Below, one piece after another: positions 1 through 9,352 of a stretch of DNA of 64,000 nucleotides; positions within the stretch are counted from its first letter, which is position 1, and each line of letters begins with the position of its first letter. The stretch is from contig NZ_VDMA02000018.1 in assembly GCF_006334915.2 (NCBI RefSeq), forward strand, positions 124,001-188,000, read 5' to 3'. The notes under the pieces were generated by a model. The model was not told the DNA's origin. It saw only the letters and a list, made by a program, of their open reading frames with translations, and ran no database searches. The position numbers and the translations under genes were made by a program. The DNA comes from Microbispora catharanthi (lineage in GTDB: Bacteria; Actinomycetota; Actinomycetes; Streptosporangiales; Streptosporangiaceae).

Positions 1-524
1 GCCGCCGGCACCGACACCAGGGCGACGACCAGGATGTGGGCGGTGAGGGACAGGCCCAGGGCGATGGCCCCGGTGCCGAGCAGGCCCGCCGAGATCGCGC
101 CGACGCACCATCCCGCGTGCATGCCGCTCATGATCGGCCGGCCGTACGCGCGCTCGACGGCCGAGCCCTGGGCGTTCATGCCGACGTCGACCGCGCCGAA
201 CGCCATGCCGAACAGGGCGGCGGCCACGGCCAGCACCGGGAGGGACGGCGCGAACGCGACGAGGACCAGTGACACCGCGCACAGGGGAGCGGCCGCGCGC
301 AGGACGCCACGGCTGCCGATCCTGGCCAGGACGACGCGCATGAGCTGCATGGTGAGCAGCGCGCCGATCCCCCAGCTGAGCAGGGTGAGCCCGACCGACG
401 ACTCCGGCAGGCGGAGCCGGTCGGCCAGGGCCGGGAGGCGCACGGTGAAGGTTCCACACATCAGGCCGGCCAGGACGAAGGTGAGGACTGCCCCGTGACG
501 GGCCTTCCTCAAAGCGCGGGTCAT
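1..524 (-). CDS. MFS transporter, N-terminal part (gene runs off the left edge)
   Basis: About 174 residues are visible. The reading frame opens with MTRALRKARHGAVLTFVLAG and continues through several hydrophobic stretches separated by short basic loops (LLTMQLMRVVLARIG, then further membrane segments), the pattern of a 12-helix major facilitator. The best family match from memory is the drug/sugar-type MFS permeases that sit next to TetR regulators. The ATG at 524 follows a purine-rich GGAAAGGAAG ribosome site. The TetR gene upstream on the same strand suggests an efflux role under its control. Substrate and C-terminus cannot be judged. Confidence 0.8.
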   Translation of the reverse strand, partial: MTRALRKARHGAVLTFVLAGLMCGTFTVRLPALADRLRLPESSVGLTLLSWGIGALLTMQLMRVVLARIGSRGVLRAAAPLCAVSLVLVAFAPSLPVLAVAAALFGMAFGAVDVGMNAQGSAVERAYGRPIMSGMHAGWCVGAISAGLLGTGAIALGLSLTAHILVVALVSVPA

Positions 525-589
525 CACAGCTTCCTTTCCAGGTGAGTCGAGTGGGTTTCCAGGCCCGGATTTACGGGCAGACACCAGCA

Positions 590-628
590 GGTCGCCCTTT
601 CACGGCAGAGCCGGAAGGAAGGGCGACC
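590..628. terminator. Inverted repeat between TetR gene and MFS gene
   Basis: GGTCGCCCTT at 590-599 is repeated inverted as AAGGGCGACC at 619-628. It lies just after the TetR stop and before the MFS start, so it may limit read-through from the regulator into the transporter. There is no T-run after it, so a rho-independent terminator is not proven. Confidence 0.45.
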
Positions 629-662
629 ACCAGGTGTGGGTCAGGGGTGCGCAAGCGGCGCG

Positions 663-1154
663 CTACAACAGGGCGAGCAGCCTGGCGCGGATCGCGGCGT
701 AGTCGATGATCGCCGCACAGTGGGTGGCGACCTCCCAGACGCCCTCACAGGCCAGCCGTACGACCTGGGAGGTCAGGGGGTCGGGCTCGTCGTCCAGGCC
801 CTGCCGCATCCAGCGGTCCATCGCCCCGCGCAGCGGCGCGAGCAGTTCGGGATCGCCGGCCGCGCCCGTGACCACGGCCCATCGTCGCAGCCGGCCGGTC
901 TCCACAGCCTCGAACGTCGCGGCGACGTACGCCCGGGTGTAGGTGCTCTCCGACTGCGCCTCGATGAGCGCGTCGAAATCGGCGATCAGGCGCTCGATCA
1001 TGCCTTTGACGAGCGCTTCCTTGCTCGCGAAGTGATAGAGGAGACCGCCCTTGCTGACACCGGCGCGCTCGGCCACCGCCGCCAGGGTCAGGGCCTGGGC
1101 GCCCTGATCCTGCAGCAGGCCCTCGGCCGCGTCCAGCAGTTCGTCCTTCCTCAT
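663..1154 (-). CDS. TetR-family transcriptional regulator
   Basis: 163 residues. The N-terminal helix-turn-helix reads [20 protein letters not shown] at about residues 23-42, the classic TetR DNA-binding motif, followed by a helical ligand domain typical of the TetR_C group near short-chain exporters. The start ATG at 1154 gives [14 protein letters not shown], the normal beginning for the family. It lies upstream of and codirectional with the MFS gene at 1-524, so it most likely represses that exporter and itself. A palindrome sits 13 bases upstream of the start. Confidence 0.92.
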   Translation of the reverse strand: MRKDELLDAAEGLLQDQGAQALTLAAVAERAGVSKGGLLYHFASKEALVKGMIERLIADFDALIEAQSESTYTRAYVAATFEAVETGRLRRWAVVTGAAGDPELLAPLRGAMDRWMRQGLDDEPDPLTSQVVRLACEGVWEVATHCAAIIDYAAIRARLLALL

Positions 1155-1166
1155 GCCACCTACTGT

Positions 1167-1180
1167 ACCGTCTGGACGGT
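1167..1180. promoter_or_regulatory. Probable TetR operator
   Basis: ACCGTCTGGACGGT has perfect six-base arms (ACCGTC/GACGGT) around a two-base centre and lies 13 bases upstream of the TetR start codon. Its position and size fit an autoregulatory TetR site. No second copy is seen before the MFS gene. Confidence 0.65.
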
Positions 1181-1256
1181 TAAGTTGCGACTCGTGCCGG
1201 TGTCCTTTGCTCGCCCGGATACGCTTGGTGGGCTGAATACGTGTCAGGGAGGGGTC

Positions 1257-2411
1257 GTGGGAGCTGCATATCTGGACCATGCCTCGACCACACCGATGCT
1301 GCCCGAGGCGATCGAGGCGATGACCGCCCAGCTCGGGCAGGTCGGCAACCCCTCGTCCCTGCACGCGGCGGGCCGCCGCGCCCGCCGGGTCGTCGAGGAG
1401 TCGCGCGAGACGATCGCCTGCGCGCTCGGCGCCCGCCCGAGCGAGGTCGTGTTCACCGCGGGCGGCACCGAGGCCGACAACCTCGCCATCAAGGGCCTGT
1501 TCTGGGCGAGGAAGCGGCCCAGGATCCTGATCAGCTCGGTCGAGCACCACGCCGCCCTCGACCCCGCCCACTGGCTCGGCGACAACCACGGCGCCCGGGT
1601 CGAACTGCTGGACGTGGACGAGCGGGGCCGGGTGCATCCGGAGACGCTGCGCGAGGCCATCGCCCGCGACCCGGACGACGTGGCGCTGGTGAGCGTCATG
1701 TGGGCCAACAACGAGGTGGGCACCGTGCAGCCGGTGCGCGTGCTGGCCGCCATCGCGCACGAATACGGCATCCCCTTCCACACCGACGCGGTGCAGGCGG
1801 TCGGCCAGCTCCCGGTCTCGTTCGCCGAGTCCGGCGTGGACGCCATGACCGTCTCCGGCCACAAGGTCGGCGGTCCCGTGGGCGTCGGGGCGCTGCTGCT
1901 GGCCCGGGGCGTCGATCCGGTGCCCGTCCTGCACGGCGGCGGACAGGAACGCGACATCCGCTCCGGCACCCTCGACGCGCCGGCCATCGCCGGGTTCGCG
2001 GCGGCGGTCGAGACGGCCGTCGCGCGGCAGCCCGCCACGGCCGAGCGGCTGTCGGCGTTGCGCGACGACCTGATCGAGCGCGTACGGCTGGCCGTGCCCG
2101 ACGTCGTGCTGAACGGCGACCCGGTGAACCGGCTGCCCGGCAACGCCCACTTCTCGTTCCCCGGCTGCGAGGGGGACGCCCTGCTCATGCTCCTCGACGC
2201 CAAGGGCGTGGAGTGCTCCACAGGCTCGGCCTGCTCGGCCGGGGTCGCCCAGCCGTCCCACGTGCTGCTCGCCATGGGCCAGGACGGCGCCCGCGCCCGC
2301 GGCTCGCTGCGTTTCTCCCTCGGTCACACCTCCGTGGAGGAGGACGTCGACCGGGTCGCGGAGGTCATCGGGCACGTCGTCGAGCGCGCCCGCCGTGCCG
2401 GTCTGTCATAA
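1257..2411 (+). CDS. Cysteine desulfurase (NifS/IscS family)
   Basis: 384 residues. A PLP enzyme that takes sulfur from cysteine and passes it as persulfide to acceptors such as MnmA. The PLP lysine is K203 in SGHKVGG, and the sulfur-carrying cysteine is C326 in STGSACSAG. The family opening YLDHASTTP is present. The GTG start at 1257 follows AGGGAGGGG at 1246-1254, and upstream in-frame codons lack conserved sequence. In related genomes this gene directly precedes mnmA; here about 5 kb of accessory genes intervene. Its stop overlaps the convergent epimerase gene by 6 bases. Confidence 0.93.
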   Translation: MGAAYLDHASTTPMLPEAIEAMTAQLGQVGNPSSLHAAGRRARRVVEESRETIACALGARPSEVVFTAGGTEADNLAIKGLFWARKRPRILISSVEHHAALDPAHWLGDNHGARVELLDVDERGRVHPETLREAIARDPDDVALVSVMWANNEVGTVQPVRVLAAIAHEYGIPFHTDAVQAVGQLPVSFAESGVDAMTVSGHKVGGPVGVGALLLARGVDPVPVLHGGGQERDIRSGTLDAPAIAGFAAAVETAVARQPATAERLSALRDDLIERVRLAVPDVVLNGDPVNRLPGNAHFSFPGCEGDALLMLLDAKGVECSTGSACSAGVAQPSHVLLAMGQDGARARGSLRFSLGHTSVEEDVDRVAEVIGHVVERARRAGLS

Positions 2412-3539
2412 CCTGCCGTGTTCATCCCCTGATGTCCGTGCCTCCGTGGCTTCCCGGGCTTCTGCGGCGACCAGGCCGGAGATGCCCAGGCCCGGCGCGT
2501 CGGGCAGCACGACCGCAGCGCCTTGGTACCGCATGCCGCCGACGACGGCGGGGCGCTGGAGCCACCACACCGCGTCGAGATCGCTCACCATCGTGGTCCC
2601 GTAGGCGGCTACCAGGCTGGCCGCGGCGCCGGTGCCGATCTCGGTCTCCAGCATGGAGCCGAGGATGGTGCCCATGCCCTGGGCTCGCGTCAGTTCGAGG
2701 AGGGTACGGGCGGCGCTGAGCCCACCGCTCTTCGCCAGCTTGACGTTGATCAGGTCCGCCGCGCGCCGGCGGATCACCTCCACCAGGTCGTGCACGTCGA
2801 AGACGGACTCGTCCGCCATGATCGGGGTCTCGACGCGGTCGCTCACCCAGGCCAGGCCCTCCATATCCCGGTAGTTCACAGGCTGTTCGACGAACTCCAC
2901 CCCCATGCCGGCGTCCTCCAGCGAGCGGATGACCCGTACCGCCTCGCGGGGAGTCCACCCCTGGTTGGCGTCGAGACGGATCCTCACCTCGGGACCGACC
3001 GCCTGGCGGACCGCCGTCACGCGGTTGACGTCCGTGGCCGCGTCGGTGCCGACCTTGACTTTCAGCACGTCGAAGCCCTCCGCGGCCCGGCTCTTCGCCG
3101 CCGTGGCCAGGCTGTCCACCGTGCCGGCTGCAAGGCTCACGTCGGTGGGCACCACCAGCCGGGAGCCGCCGAGCAGCCGGACCAGCGGGACCCCGAGGCG
3201 GACCGCGGCGAGATCGTGGAGTGCGATGTCCACCGCGGCCTTGGCCGGCTCGTTGCCGATCACGGCGCGGCTGACTCTGCGACAGTTCTCCACCAGGTCA
3301 TCGGCATTGCGGCCGATGAGAAGCGGGGCGAAGGCCTCGGTGACGCAGGCCTCGCTGGAGGCCAGTGAGGATCCCGTGACAGTCCACACCTCCGGCGCCT
3401 CACCGAAGCCGGAGCGCCCGTCGCGGTCCACGATCTCGACGACGACGGTCGAGACGTGGGTCAGGTGCGCCAGGGCAGTGACGAACGGCGTGTGGAGGGG
3501 AGCCACCAGACGGTGGACGTGGACAGCGGCGATGGTCAT
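2406..3539 (-). CDS. Enolase-superfamily dipeptide epimerase (L-Ala-D/L-Glu epimerase-like)
   Basis: 377 residues. N-terminal muconate-lactonizing capping domain and C-terminal barrel. The catalytic KxK is K160-V-K162 in LKVKVG, metal ligands are D190 (LDANQGW), E218 (VEQPV) and D243 (ADES), and the second general base lies in NVKLAKSGG (K267). This spacing closely matches the Ala-Glu dipeptide epimerases, which recycle murein peptides; muconate cycloisomerase or N-acylamino acid racemase are alternatives. The ATG at 3539 has GAGG upstream. A broken RidA gene lies upstream on the same strand and a LysR gene is divergent, so LysR may once have controlled both. Confidence 0.87.
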   Translation of the reverse strand: MTIAAVHVHRLVAPLHTPFVTALAHLTHVSTVVVEIVDRDGRSGFGEAPEVWTVTGSSLASSEACVTEAFAPLLIGRNADDLVENCRRVSRAVIGNEPAKAAVDIALHDLAAVRLGVPLVRLLGGSRLVVPTDVSLAAGTVDSLATAAKSRAAEGFDVLKVKVGTDAATDVNRVTAVRQAVGPEVRIRLDANQGWTPREAVRVIRSLEDAGMGVEFVEQPVNYRDMEGLAWVSDRVETPIMADESVFDVHDLVEVIRRRAADLINVKLAKSGGLSAARTLLELTRAQGMGTILGSMLETEIGTGAAASLVAAYGTTMVSDLDAVWWLQRPAVVGGMRYQGAAVVLPDAPGLGISGLVAAEAREATEARTSGDEHGRL

Positions 3540-3675
3540 CGATCAGCCTCGTTGCACTCAGGAGGTTCTATCGGACGCGCGGCAGGGCAGATCATCGAGG
3601 CCCTCGCTCCGTTCGTGGAGCGCGAAATCTGGAACAGCGCGCATGAGGCGACTCGCGAGGCGTTCCTCCTGCTGG

Positions 3676-3876
3676 TCAGTAGGCAGCGGTTGCGGGCCTT
3701 GGCTCTGCGGGCCGTCGTGCGTACACCTCGATCTCGAACTTCGTGCGGGAATCGGAGAGTCCGCACACGAGCATCGTCGCGGCCGGGCGGATGTCGCCGA
3801 AGCAGCGGCGCAGGGTCGGCCAGCACGGCTGGAAGTCCTCGGTGGATCCACTCACGATCATGCGTCGCTCTGTCAT
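3676..3876 (-). pseudogene. RidA/YjgF-family gene with internal deletion
   Basis: The 66-residue frame begins MTERRMIVSGST, like the start of RidA-type proteins, and jumps straight to EDFQPCWPTLRRCFGDIRPA followed by a hydrophobic strand and FEIEVYARRP, which are the last third of the same family. Roughly 70 residues of the middle, including the trimer core strands, are missing while the frame is kept. RidA proteins deaminate reactive enamines and are normally about 130 residues. An in-frame deletion remnant is the simplest reading; a working mini-protein is unlikely. It lies between the epimerase and the LysR gene. Confidence 0.7.
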
Positions 3877-3948
3877 GTGGCGAAAGGTAGGCAACCAGCA
3901 GCGATATGTCCAACACCTCCCATAGAATCATCTGATATCTCTAAAGGT

Positions 3949-4842
3949 ATGGACCGTCCTGAGCTCAGCTTCCAGCAGCTTCACGCCTTCGCGGTCCTCT
4001 CCGAGGAACTCCACTTCGGGCGCACAGCGGAGCGGCTGGGCATCGCGCAACCACCGCTCAGCCAGCAGATCCGTCGGCTGGAAGCGAAGGTCGGGCACCC
4101 GCTGTTCACCCGAGGGCCCGGCGCGGTCGCCCTCACCGAGGCAGGACGCCAACTCCTGCCCGCCGCTCGGCGCGCACTCGACGAGATCGCCGTCGGCCTG
4201 GACGCGGCTCGACGCACTGGCAGCGGTGAGGCCGGTCGTATCCGGATCGGCTTCTCCGCATCGCTCGCGCTGACCGTCCTGCCAGGCTTGTTGCGCGCCT
4301 ACCACGATCGGTTTCCCCAGGTGGAGATGGAGATCCGCGAGATGACCACAGCGCCGCAGGTGACCGCTCTGCACGAGCATGTGATCGACATCGGGCTCCT
4401 GCGCGAGCCGCCGGACGAGCCGGCGCTGGCGACCGAGACGATCTTGTCCGAGGAGTTCATCGCGGTCGTGCCAGCCGCCCACCCTCTTGCGGCCCAGCGA
4501 GTCCTCCCGATCAGAGCACTCGCGGACGAACCGTTCGTGCTGCTGCCCCGCAGTGCCGGACCAATGTTCTATGACCGGATCCTCGACTTGTGCCGCAGTG
4601 CGGGTTTCGAACCCCGCCTTGGCCAGCAGGCGGTCGAATGGCAGACGGTCTGCGCGCTCGTCGAGGCAGGACTGGGAGTGTCACTCGCCCCGGCGAGCAT
4701 CCGCCAGATCCGCCTCAAAGGTGTCGCCTACCGCCGGATCGAACCGAACAACGCACGCACCACCGTCACAGTGACCTGGCGTCGCGACGACCAGAACCCC
4801 CTGGTCGCACGATTCCTGGAGGCCGCTCGCGGCGAACCCTGA
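3949..4842 (+). CDS. LysR-family transcriptional regulator
   Basis: 297 residues. The N-terminal winged helix-turn-helix reads FGRTAERLGIAQPPLSQQIR at about residues 22-41, followed by the linker helix LEAKVGHPLF and a periplasmic-binding-protein-like effector domain. The ATG at 3949 is only two bases from AAAGG, so translation may be leaderless. It is divergent from the RidA remnant and the dipeptide epimerase, the usual layout for a LysR regulator and its target. The effector is unknown; a murein peptide or amino acid metabolite is a guess from context. Confidence 0.92.
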   Translation: MDRPELSFQQLHAFAVLSEELHFGRTAERLGIAQPPLSQQIRRLEAKVGHPLFTRGPGAVALTEAGRQLLPAARRALDEIAVGLDAARRTGSGEAGRIRIGFSASLALTVLPGLLRAYHDRFPQVEMEIREMTTAPQVTALHEHVIDIGLLREPPDEPALATETILSEEFIAVVPAAHPLAAQRVLPIRALADEPFVLLPRSAGPMFYDRILDLCRSAGFEPRLGQQAVEWQTVCALVEAGLGVSLAPASIRQIRLKGVAYRRIEPNNARTTVTVTWRRDDQNPLVARFLEAARGEP

Positions 4843-4892
4843 CGGGCCCGGGCGCGAGGTATGACCCATGACCTCCCGCCGCCATCGCGCGC

Positions 4893-5447
4893 CTAGCGGG
4901 CCGTACGGCGCAGCAGCGCCCGCTGCAGGCGAAGGACCGCCCGGACGCGCCGTGACGAGCGCAGCCGCCCCAGGCGCGCCTGGAGCCGGTCGCCCAGCTC
5001 GATCAGCCGTTCCTCATCCGCGAAGCGCTCGATCTCGGGGAACATCTGCCGCTCCTCGTCGAGGTGGGCGTGCGACTCCAGCGCGTCGTGCATCACGCCC
5101 AGCTCCCGGTCGAACCGCTCGGTCCGGGGGTCGGCGCGCACCAGCGCCGCGAGCTGGTCGCTGAGCTGGCGGTGCTCGGACCAGGCGGCCGCGATGCCCG
5201 GGGTGACGTCGCGCATCGCGGGATAGAAGACCTCCTCCTCGATGCGCTCGTGCATCCACAGCTCGTCGAACAGCTCGTCGGCGAGCGCGCGCCGTCGTCC
5301 GGGCTCCGGGCGCGGTGTCTCCATCAGGCGCCGCATGAGCCCCCGCAGCACCTCGTGGTGCTCCACGAGCACTCGCGTCGCCGTCTTGCGCTCCTGCGGG
5401 GCCGGCGCCTCCCGCACCTCCGTGAGCACCTGGGGCCTTCTCCTCAT
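4893..5447 (-). CDS. Hemerythrin-like HHE domain protein
   Basis: 184 residues. Diiron-type four-helix bundle ligands are visible: H30/H31 in VEHHEV, H66 and E70 in HERIEEE, H92 in SEHRQ, and H126/H128 with E132 in ESHAHLDEE. Such domains bind oxygen or NO, or sense iron and redox state in the cytoplasm. The C-terminus is a basic tail rich in Arg. The start ATG at 5447 has AGGAGG upstream and overlaps the stop of the Rieske gene (ATGA), so the two are translationally coupled. Confidence 0.88.
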   Translation of the reverse strand: MRRRPQVLTEVREAPAPQERKTATRVLVEHHEVLRGLMRRLMETPRPEPGRRRALADELFDELWMHERIEEEVFYPAMRDVTPGIAAAWSEHRQLSDQLAALVRADPRTERFDRELGVMHDALESHAHLDEERQMFPEIERFADEERLIELGDRLQARLGRLRSSRRVRAVLRLQRALLRRTAR

Positions 5448-6364
5448 GGCCGCACCTCCTGCTGGTGGACCAGCGCGCTGCCGGGAGGCGAGCTGGTCGC
5501 CTTCGGCGCCCGGCGCACCTCGATCCACCCGTCGCGTACGCGGGTCTGGAAGCACGGCGCGGGGGCGACGGCCGGGCCGTTCAGGCTCTCGCCGCTGCGC
5601 AGCTCGAACTCCGAACCGTGCCAGGGGCAGGTGATGGACCCGTCGCGGAGCCAGCCCTGGGACAGCGGGCCGCCCAGGTGCGGACAGGCGTTCTCCAGGG
5701 CGTGGATGCGGCCGTCCGCGCGGACCAGGACGACCTCCACGTCGCCCGCCCTCACCCGGTGGGGGCGATTGTCGGTCAGGTCGCGCTCGGCCAGCACGGG
5801 GGTGAAATGGCGTGGATCGAGCTGCCTGTCGGTCTGGTCGACCCCGACCCGGTGGCGGAAAACGAGCGTGCCGCCCAGGAAGCCGCTGGCCATGATCACG
5901 GGATAGCCGAGCAGGGCGGCGAGCCGCCCCCGCAGGTGGTGCCCCCGGCCCCGCTGCCACCACGACCAGCCGTACAGAGCGAGGGCGAGGGTGTTGAGCG
6001 TGCCGTGGGCCATGCCGACGCGCCGGGCGTTGTCGTGCGTGTGCTGCCAGTCGTGCAGGCCGGTCACCGCCGCGCCCAGCGCTCCGGCGAGGCCGACTCC
6101 CACGGCTGTGCGCGCCGCGCGCTTCTGCCCGGTGAGGTCCAGGACCAGCGCAGTCGTCCAGGAGCCGATCGGGAGGTCGGTGAGCACCGGGTGGAGAGGG
6201 TGCCCCAGCCAGACGCCGTGCAGTAAACCGCGGGCGCGGCTCCTGGTGACCCCGGCGAGGTTCTCGGCGAAGGCGAGACCCTGTTCGAGCCGATGACCCG
6301 GCCGGTCGAGGCGGCCGTCGCCTTCGATCGCGTTCAGCAACCGGTCCAGTGTGCGCTGAGCCAT
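5444..6364 (-). CDS. DUF2231 membrane domain fused to Rieske [2Fe-2S] domain
   Basis: 306 residues. The N-terminal half (about 45-170) matches the DUF2231-type membrane domain, with GHPLHPVLTDLPIGSW and several hydrophobic helices. The C-terminal half is a Rieske domain with C227-P-H229 and C246-P-W-H249 cluster ligands, of the ferredoxin-like type. It should carry electrons at the membrane. It overlaps the hemerythrin gene by four bases, which suggests a shared redox or gas-sensing job. I chose the ATG at 6364; an in-frame ATG at 6382 is possible. Confidence 0.86.
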   Translation of the reverse strand: MAQRTLDRLLNAIEGDGRLDRPGHRLEQGLAFAENLAGVTRSRARGLLHGVWLGHPLHPVLTDLPIGSWTTALVLDLTGQKRAARTAVGVGLAGALGAAVTGLHDWQHTHDNARRVGMAHGTLNTLALALYGWSWWQRGRGHHLRGRLAALLGYPVIMASGFLGGTLVFRHRVGVDQTDRQLDPRHFTPVLAERDLTDNRPHRVRAGDVEVVLVRADGRIHALENACPHLGGPLSQGWLRDGSITCPWHGSEFELRSGESLNGPAVAPAPCFQTRVRDGWIEVRRAPKATSSPPGSALVHQQEVRP

Positions 6365-6420
6365 GTCCGACCCCAATCCCATCGCCGGATCGGCCCCGCA
6401 GCCTGCGGGAACGGGCGGAA

Positions 6421-6438
6421 CGCGGGCGCTCGCCCGCG
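6421..6438. terminator. Short GC-rich hairpin
   Basis: CGCGGGCG and CGCCCGCG form eight-base arms around CT between the Rieske gene and the DUF695-like gene, both read leftward. It can end transcription of the upstream gene or act as an operator. No T-run is present. Confidence 0.35.
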
Positions 6439-6498
6439 CGTTGCGTCTATCGCGACGTGCCCGTGCTCAAATGTGATGAAACGCGCTGAATATCCGGT

Positions 6499-7539
6499 TC
6501 AAGTCAGGAAGGGGGCCACCGCGCTCCATGAGGGGTCCTCGGCCACGTCGACGCGGGCGCGCCCCTCCTTCCACTCGGCCGCCACCTCCTCGACCACGGG
6601 CGGCACGGCCGCCGCGGGGTCGGCGTAGACGTGCAGCACCCGGCTGCGGTCGGCGCTCAGGTGGGCCGTCAGCACGGCCGAGCCGAGCGCGGCCAGCCGC
6701 TTGTTCAGCCGCTCCTCGAAGTCGCGCAGCGCGTCCAGGGAGCCTCCCGCGGGCAGCCCGTCGCCGTCGGCCTCCCGATAGGGCAGCGTGACGGCGATGT
6801 GCTGGTCGAACAGCGGGAAGTCGACCGGCCGGAGGGGATAGCGGGCCGCGGCCGTCAGCCGGCCGCCGGTGGCGGTGTGGCCTTCGAGGAGCGCCCACTG
6901 CTCCTCCCTGAAGCCCTCCGCCACGTCGGCGACGACGGCGGGCAGATGGATCGCGGGGAGGGCGTCGATCGGCTCGAACTCCGCGGCCACGATCTCGCCC
7001 ACCCAGCGGGCCACCTCGTCCTCGCCCAGCAGCCAGTCGAGCGCGAGGAAGGCCGCCTCCGTGCGCGTGTCGTCGTCGACGTCGGGGAAGATCGGGTGGA
7101 AGGCGGTGACGTCCACGCGCGGCGTGCCGGGCGGCACGCGCAGCGCCACCACCAGCCGGTCGAGCCCGAACTCCCGTCCGCCGACGTCGACCGCCAGATC
7201 CGCGGCCTGCGGGTTCGCCTGCCGCGACGGATGGAACTCCCACATAGCGTCCGCCGGCGGCGCGGCCAGGGCCCACCGGTGGGCGAACGGGCGCAGCTCC
7301 GGGTCGTTCGACGCGCTGACGACCAGGGCGTTCACGGCCATGCGGCCGGGAGCGATCTCCCAGACGAGGGACGGATGAAGGGCGGTGACGGCGGGGCCGA
7401 TCATCTCGAACAGGGCCTCGGGGTCCTCCGCCTCGACGTGCGCGTCGATCTGGGGACGTGCCTGGTCCCACCAGGTCCAGAATGCCGCGATGGCCTCGGC
7501 GGGGTCGGCGGACTCGCTGTTGCGCCCGAACAGTCGCAT
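6499..7539 (-). CDS. Hypothetical protein with DUF695-like C-terminal region
   Basis: 346 residues, soluble, acidic, no signal peptide. The N-terminal half contains AFWTWWDQARPQI and WEFHPSRQA, the C-terminal half LRDFEERLNKRLA and a final acidic WSAVAPFLT. This layout reminds me of the DUF695-containing actinobacterial proteins; I cannot give a function. The ATG at 7539 has GGGAGG a few bases upstream, and the longer in-frame extension is of low complexity and overlaps the mnmA promoter. It is divergent from mnmA, with 76 bases between the starts. Confidence 0.75.
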   Translation of the reverse strand: MRLFGRNSESADPAEAIAAFWTWWDQARPQIDAHVEAEDPEALFEMIGPAVTALHPSLVWEIAPGRMAVNALVVSASNDPELRPFAHRWALAAPPADAMWEFHPSRQANPQAADLAVDVGGREFGLDRLVVALRVPPGTPRVDVTAFHPIFPDVDDDTRTEAAFLALDWLLGEDEVARWVGEIVAAEFEPIDALPAIHLPAVVADVAEGFREEQWALLEGHTATGGRLTAAARYPLRPVDFPLFDQHIAVTLPYREADGDGLPAGGSLDALRDFEERLNKRLAALGSAVLTAHLSADRSRVLHVYADPAAAVPPVVEEVAAEWKEGRARVDVAEDPSWSAVAPFLT

Positions 7540-7615
7540 GACCCCGCATCCTCCCAGCCCGCCCGTCCCGATGCCAACGCGGGCGCGGCCCCGCGGGCGG
7601 TAACCTCGAACTGTT

Positions 7616-8701
7616 ATGGGTCCCACACGAAAGCTCCGCGTCCTCGCCGCCATGTCCGGCGGGGTCGACTCCGCGGTGGCCGCCGCCCGGATCGCCGAGG
7701 CGGGGCACGACGTGACCGGCGTCCATCTGGCGCTGTCGTCCAATCCGCAGTCCTACCGCACCGGCGCGCGCGGGTGCTGCACGCTGGAGGACGCCCGCGA
7801 CGCGCGCCGGGCGGCCGACGTCATCGGCATCCCCTTCTACGTGTGGGACATGGCGGAACGGTTCCACCGTGACGTGGTCGAGGACTTCGTCAGCGAGTAC
7901 GCCGCCGGGCGCACCCCCAACCCCTGCCTGCGCTGCAACGAGAAGATCAAGTTCGAGGCGGTGCTCGACCGGGCGCTCGCGCTCGGCTTCGACGCCGTCG
8001 CCACCGGCCACCACGCGCGGCTGGAGGACGGCGTGCTGCGGCGCAGCGTCGACGAGGCCAAGGACCAGTCGTACGTGCTGGGCGTGCTCACCCGCGAGCA
8101 GCTCCGGCACGCGATCTTCCCGCTGGGCGGCTCGACCAAGGCGCAGGTGCGCGAGGAGGCGGCGCGGCGCGGGCTGACCGTCGCCGACAAGCCCGACAGC
8201 CACGACATCTGCTTCATCGCCGACGGCGACACCCGGGCGTTCCTCGCCGATCGGCTGGGCGCGTCGCAGGGGCCGATCGTCGACGCGCTCACCGGCCAGG
8301 TGGTCGGCAGCCACCAGGGGGCGTACGGCTTCACGGTGGGGCAGCGCAAGGGCCTGCACATCGACCGGCCTGCCGCCGACGGCAGGCCGCGCTACGTGCT
8401 GTCGATCGAGCCGGTGTCCAACACGGTCACGGTCGGTCCCCGCACCTCACTTGAGGTCCGCAGCATCGTGGGCGAGCGGCCGGTGTGGAACGGCCCGCTG
8501 ACGGAGCCGTACGAGCCGATCACCTGCACGGTCCAGTTGCGTGCCCACGGCGAGGTGTACGGCTGCCGCGCCCAGGTGTCCAGCGGCGAGCTGCACATCG
8601 AGCTCGACCGCCCGGCGACCGGCGTCGCGGCGGGCCAGGGCGCCGTCCTGTACGACGGCGACGCCGTCATCGGCTCCGCCACGATCGCCTCGGCCGTCTG
8701 A
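7616..8701 (+). CDS. mnmA: tRNA-specific 2-thiouridylase MnmA
   Basis: 361 residues, the usual length. It adds the 2-thio group to wobble U34 of Lys, Glu and Gln tRNAs with ATP and sulfur delivered from a cysteine desulfurase. The PP-loop is SGGVDS at 14-19. Catalytic cysteines are C104 in NPCLRC and C199 in DICFIADG. The ATG at 7616 has no clear ribosome site and may be leaderless. The cysteine desulfurase at 1257-2411 is the likely sulfur donor. Confidence 0.97.
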   Translation: MGPTRKLRVLAAMSGGVDSAVAAARIAEAGHDVTGVHLALSSNPQSYRTGARGCCTLEDARDARRAADVIGIPFYVWDMAERFHRDVVEDFVSEYAAGRTPNPCLRCNEKIKFEAVLDRALALGFDAVATGHHARLEDGVLRRSVDEAKDQSYVLGVLTREQLRHAIFPLGGSTKAQVREEAARRGLTVADKPDSHDICFIADGDTRAFLADRLGASQGPIVDALTGQVVGSHQGAYGFTVGQRKGLHIDRPAADGRPRYVLSIEPVSNTVTVGPRTSLEVRSIVGERPVWNGPLTEPYEPITCTVQLRAHGEVYGCRAQVSSGELHIELDRPATGVAAGQGAVLYDGDAVIGSATIASAV

Positions 8702-8703
8702 GG

Positions 8704-9333
8704 TCAGACCTCGACGGACTCGCCGACGGGGATCCGGCGGAAGTCGGCCTTCTGCGCCTCGGCCTCGCCGCCGAGCCAGTTGTCGACCAGCTTCAGGCCG
8801 ATCTCGTTGTACAGCCCGTCGTGCGTGGAGTACGCCCGCGCGGGGCGGACGTCCCGCAGGTAGAGGATGGTGTCCGACGCCTTCAGCCACGGGCCGCCGG
8901 TCGGCACGAGCAGAGTGGGCACCTCGGCGCCCGGCGGCGTGAGCGCGTCGCCCGGGTAGAACACCTCGTCGTCCACGAGGAAGCCGACGTTCTGCACGGG
9001 CGGGACGTCGGGCAGGTTGCGGGCGTGCCACTCGCCGACCGCCCGCACGCCGAAACCGGCGGTGGTGAAGGCGTCTCCGTGGTGGACGACCTGGACCTTC
9101 GCCGGGATCCGGCCGAGCTGGTCGGCGACGGCCTGGCAGGTGAAGACCTCCATGTCCGGACTCGCGTTCTTGAGCAGATTCGCGTCCACGTGGTCGAAGT
9201 GCTCATGGGTGATGAGCACGGCGTCCGCGCCGTCCAGGAGTCCTTCACCGCTGAACGAGCCGGGGTCGATGACGAGCGTCTGCCCGTCCTTCTCCAGCCG
9301 CCAGCACGCGTGTCCGAGTTTGGTGAGTTTCAT
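8704..9333 (-). CDS. MBL-fold metal-dependent hydrolase
   Basis: 209 residues, UlaG/YtnP-like small beta-lactamase fold. Metal ligands are in THEHFDH (H43, H45, D47, H48), followed by H85 region, YPGDAL and STHDGL. The substrate is unknown. It converges on mnmA with a 2-base gap and is divergent from the MetE-like gene with only 19 bases between the start codons, so both transcripts may begin at or near their start codons. Confidence 0.88.
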   Translation of the reverse strand: MKLTKLGHACWRLEKDGQTLVIDPGSFSGEGLLDGADAVLITHEHFDHVDANLLKNASPDMEVFTCQAVADQLGRIPAKVQVVHHGDAFTTAGFGVRAVGEWHARNLPDVPPVQNVGFLVDDEVFYPGDALTPPGAEVPTLLVPTGGPWLKASDTILYLRDVRPARAYSTHDGLYNEIGLKLVDNWLGGEAEAQKADFRRIPVGESVEV

Positions 9334-9352
9334 AGTCCCTAAGCTAGTGACC

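Noticed and set aside
3920..3948. GATATC-containing repeat before the LysR start as its operator
   Set aside because: The repeat is too short and I could not find a good T-N11-A box.
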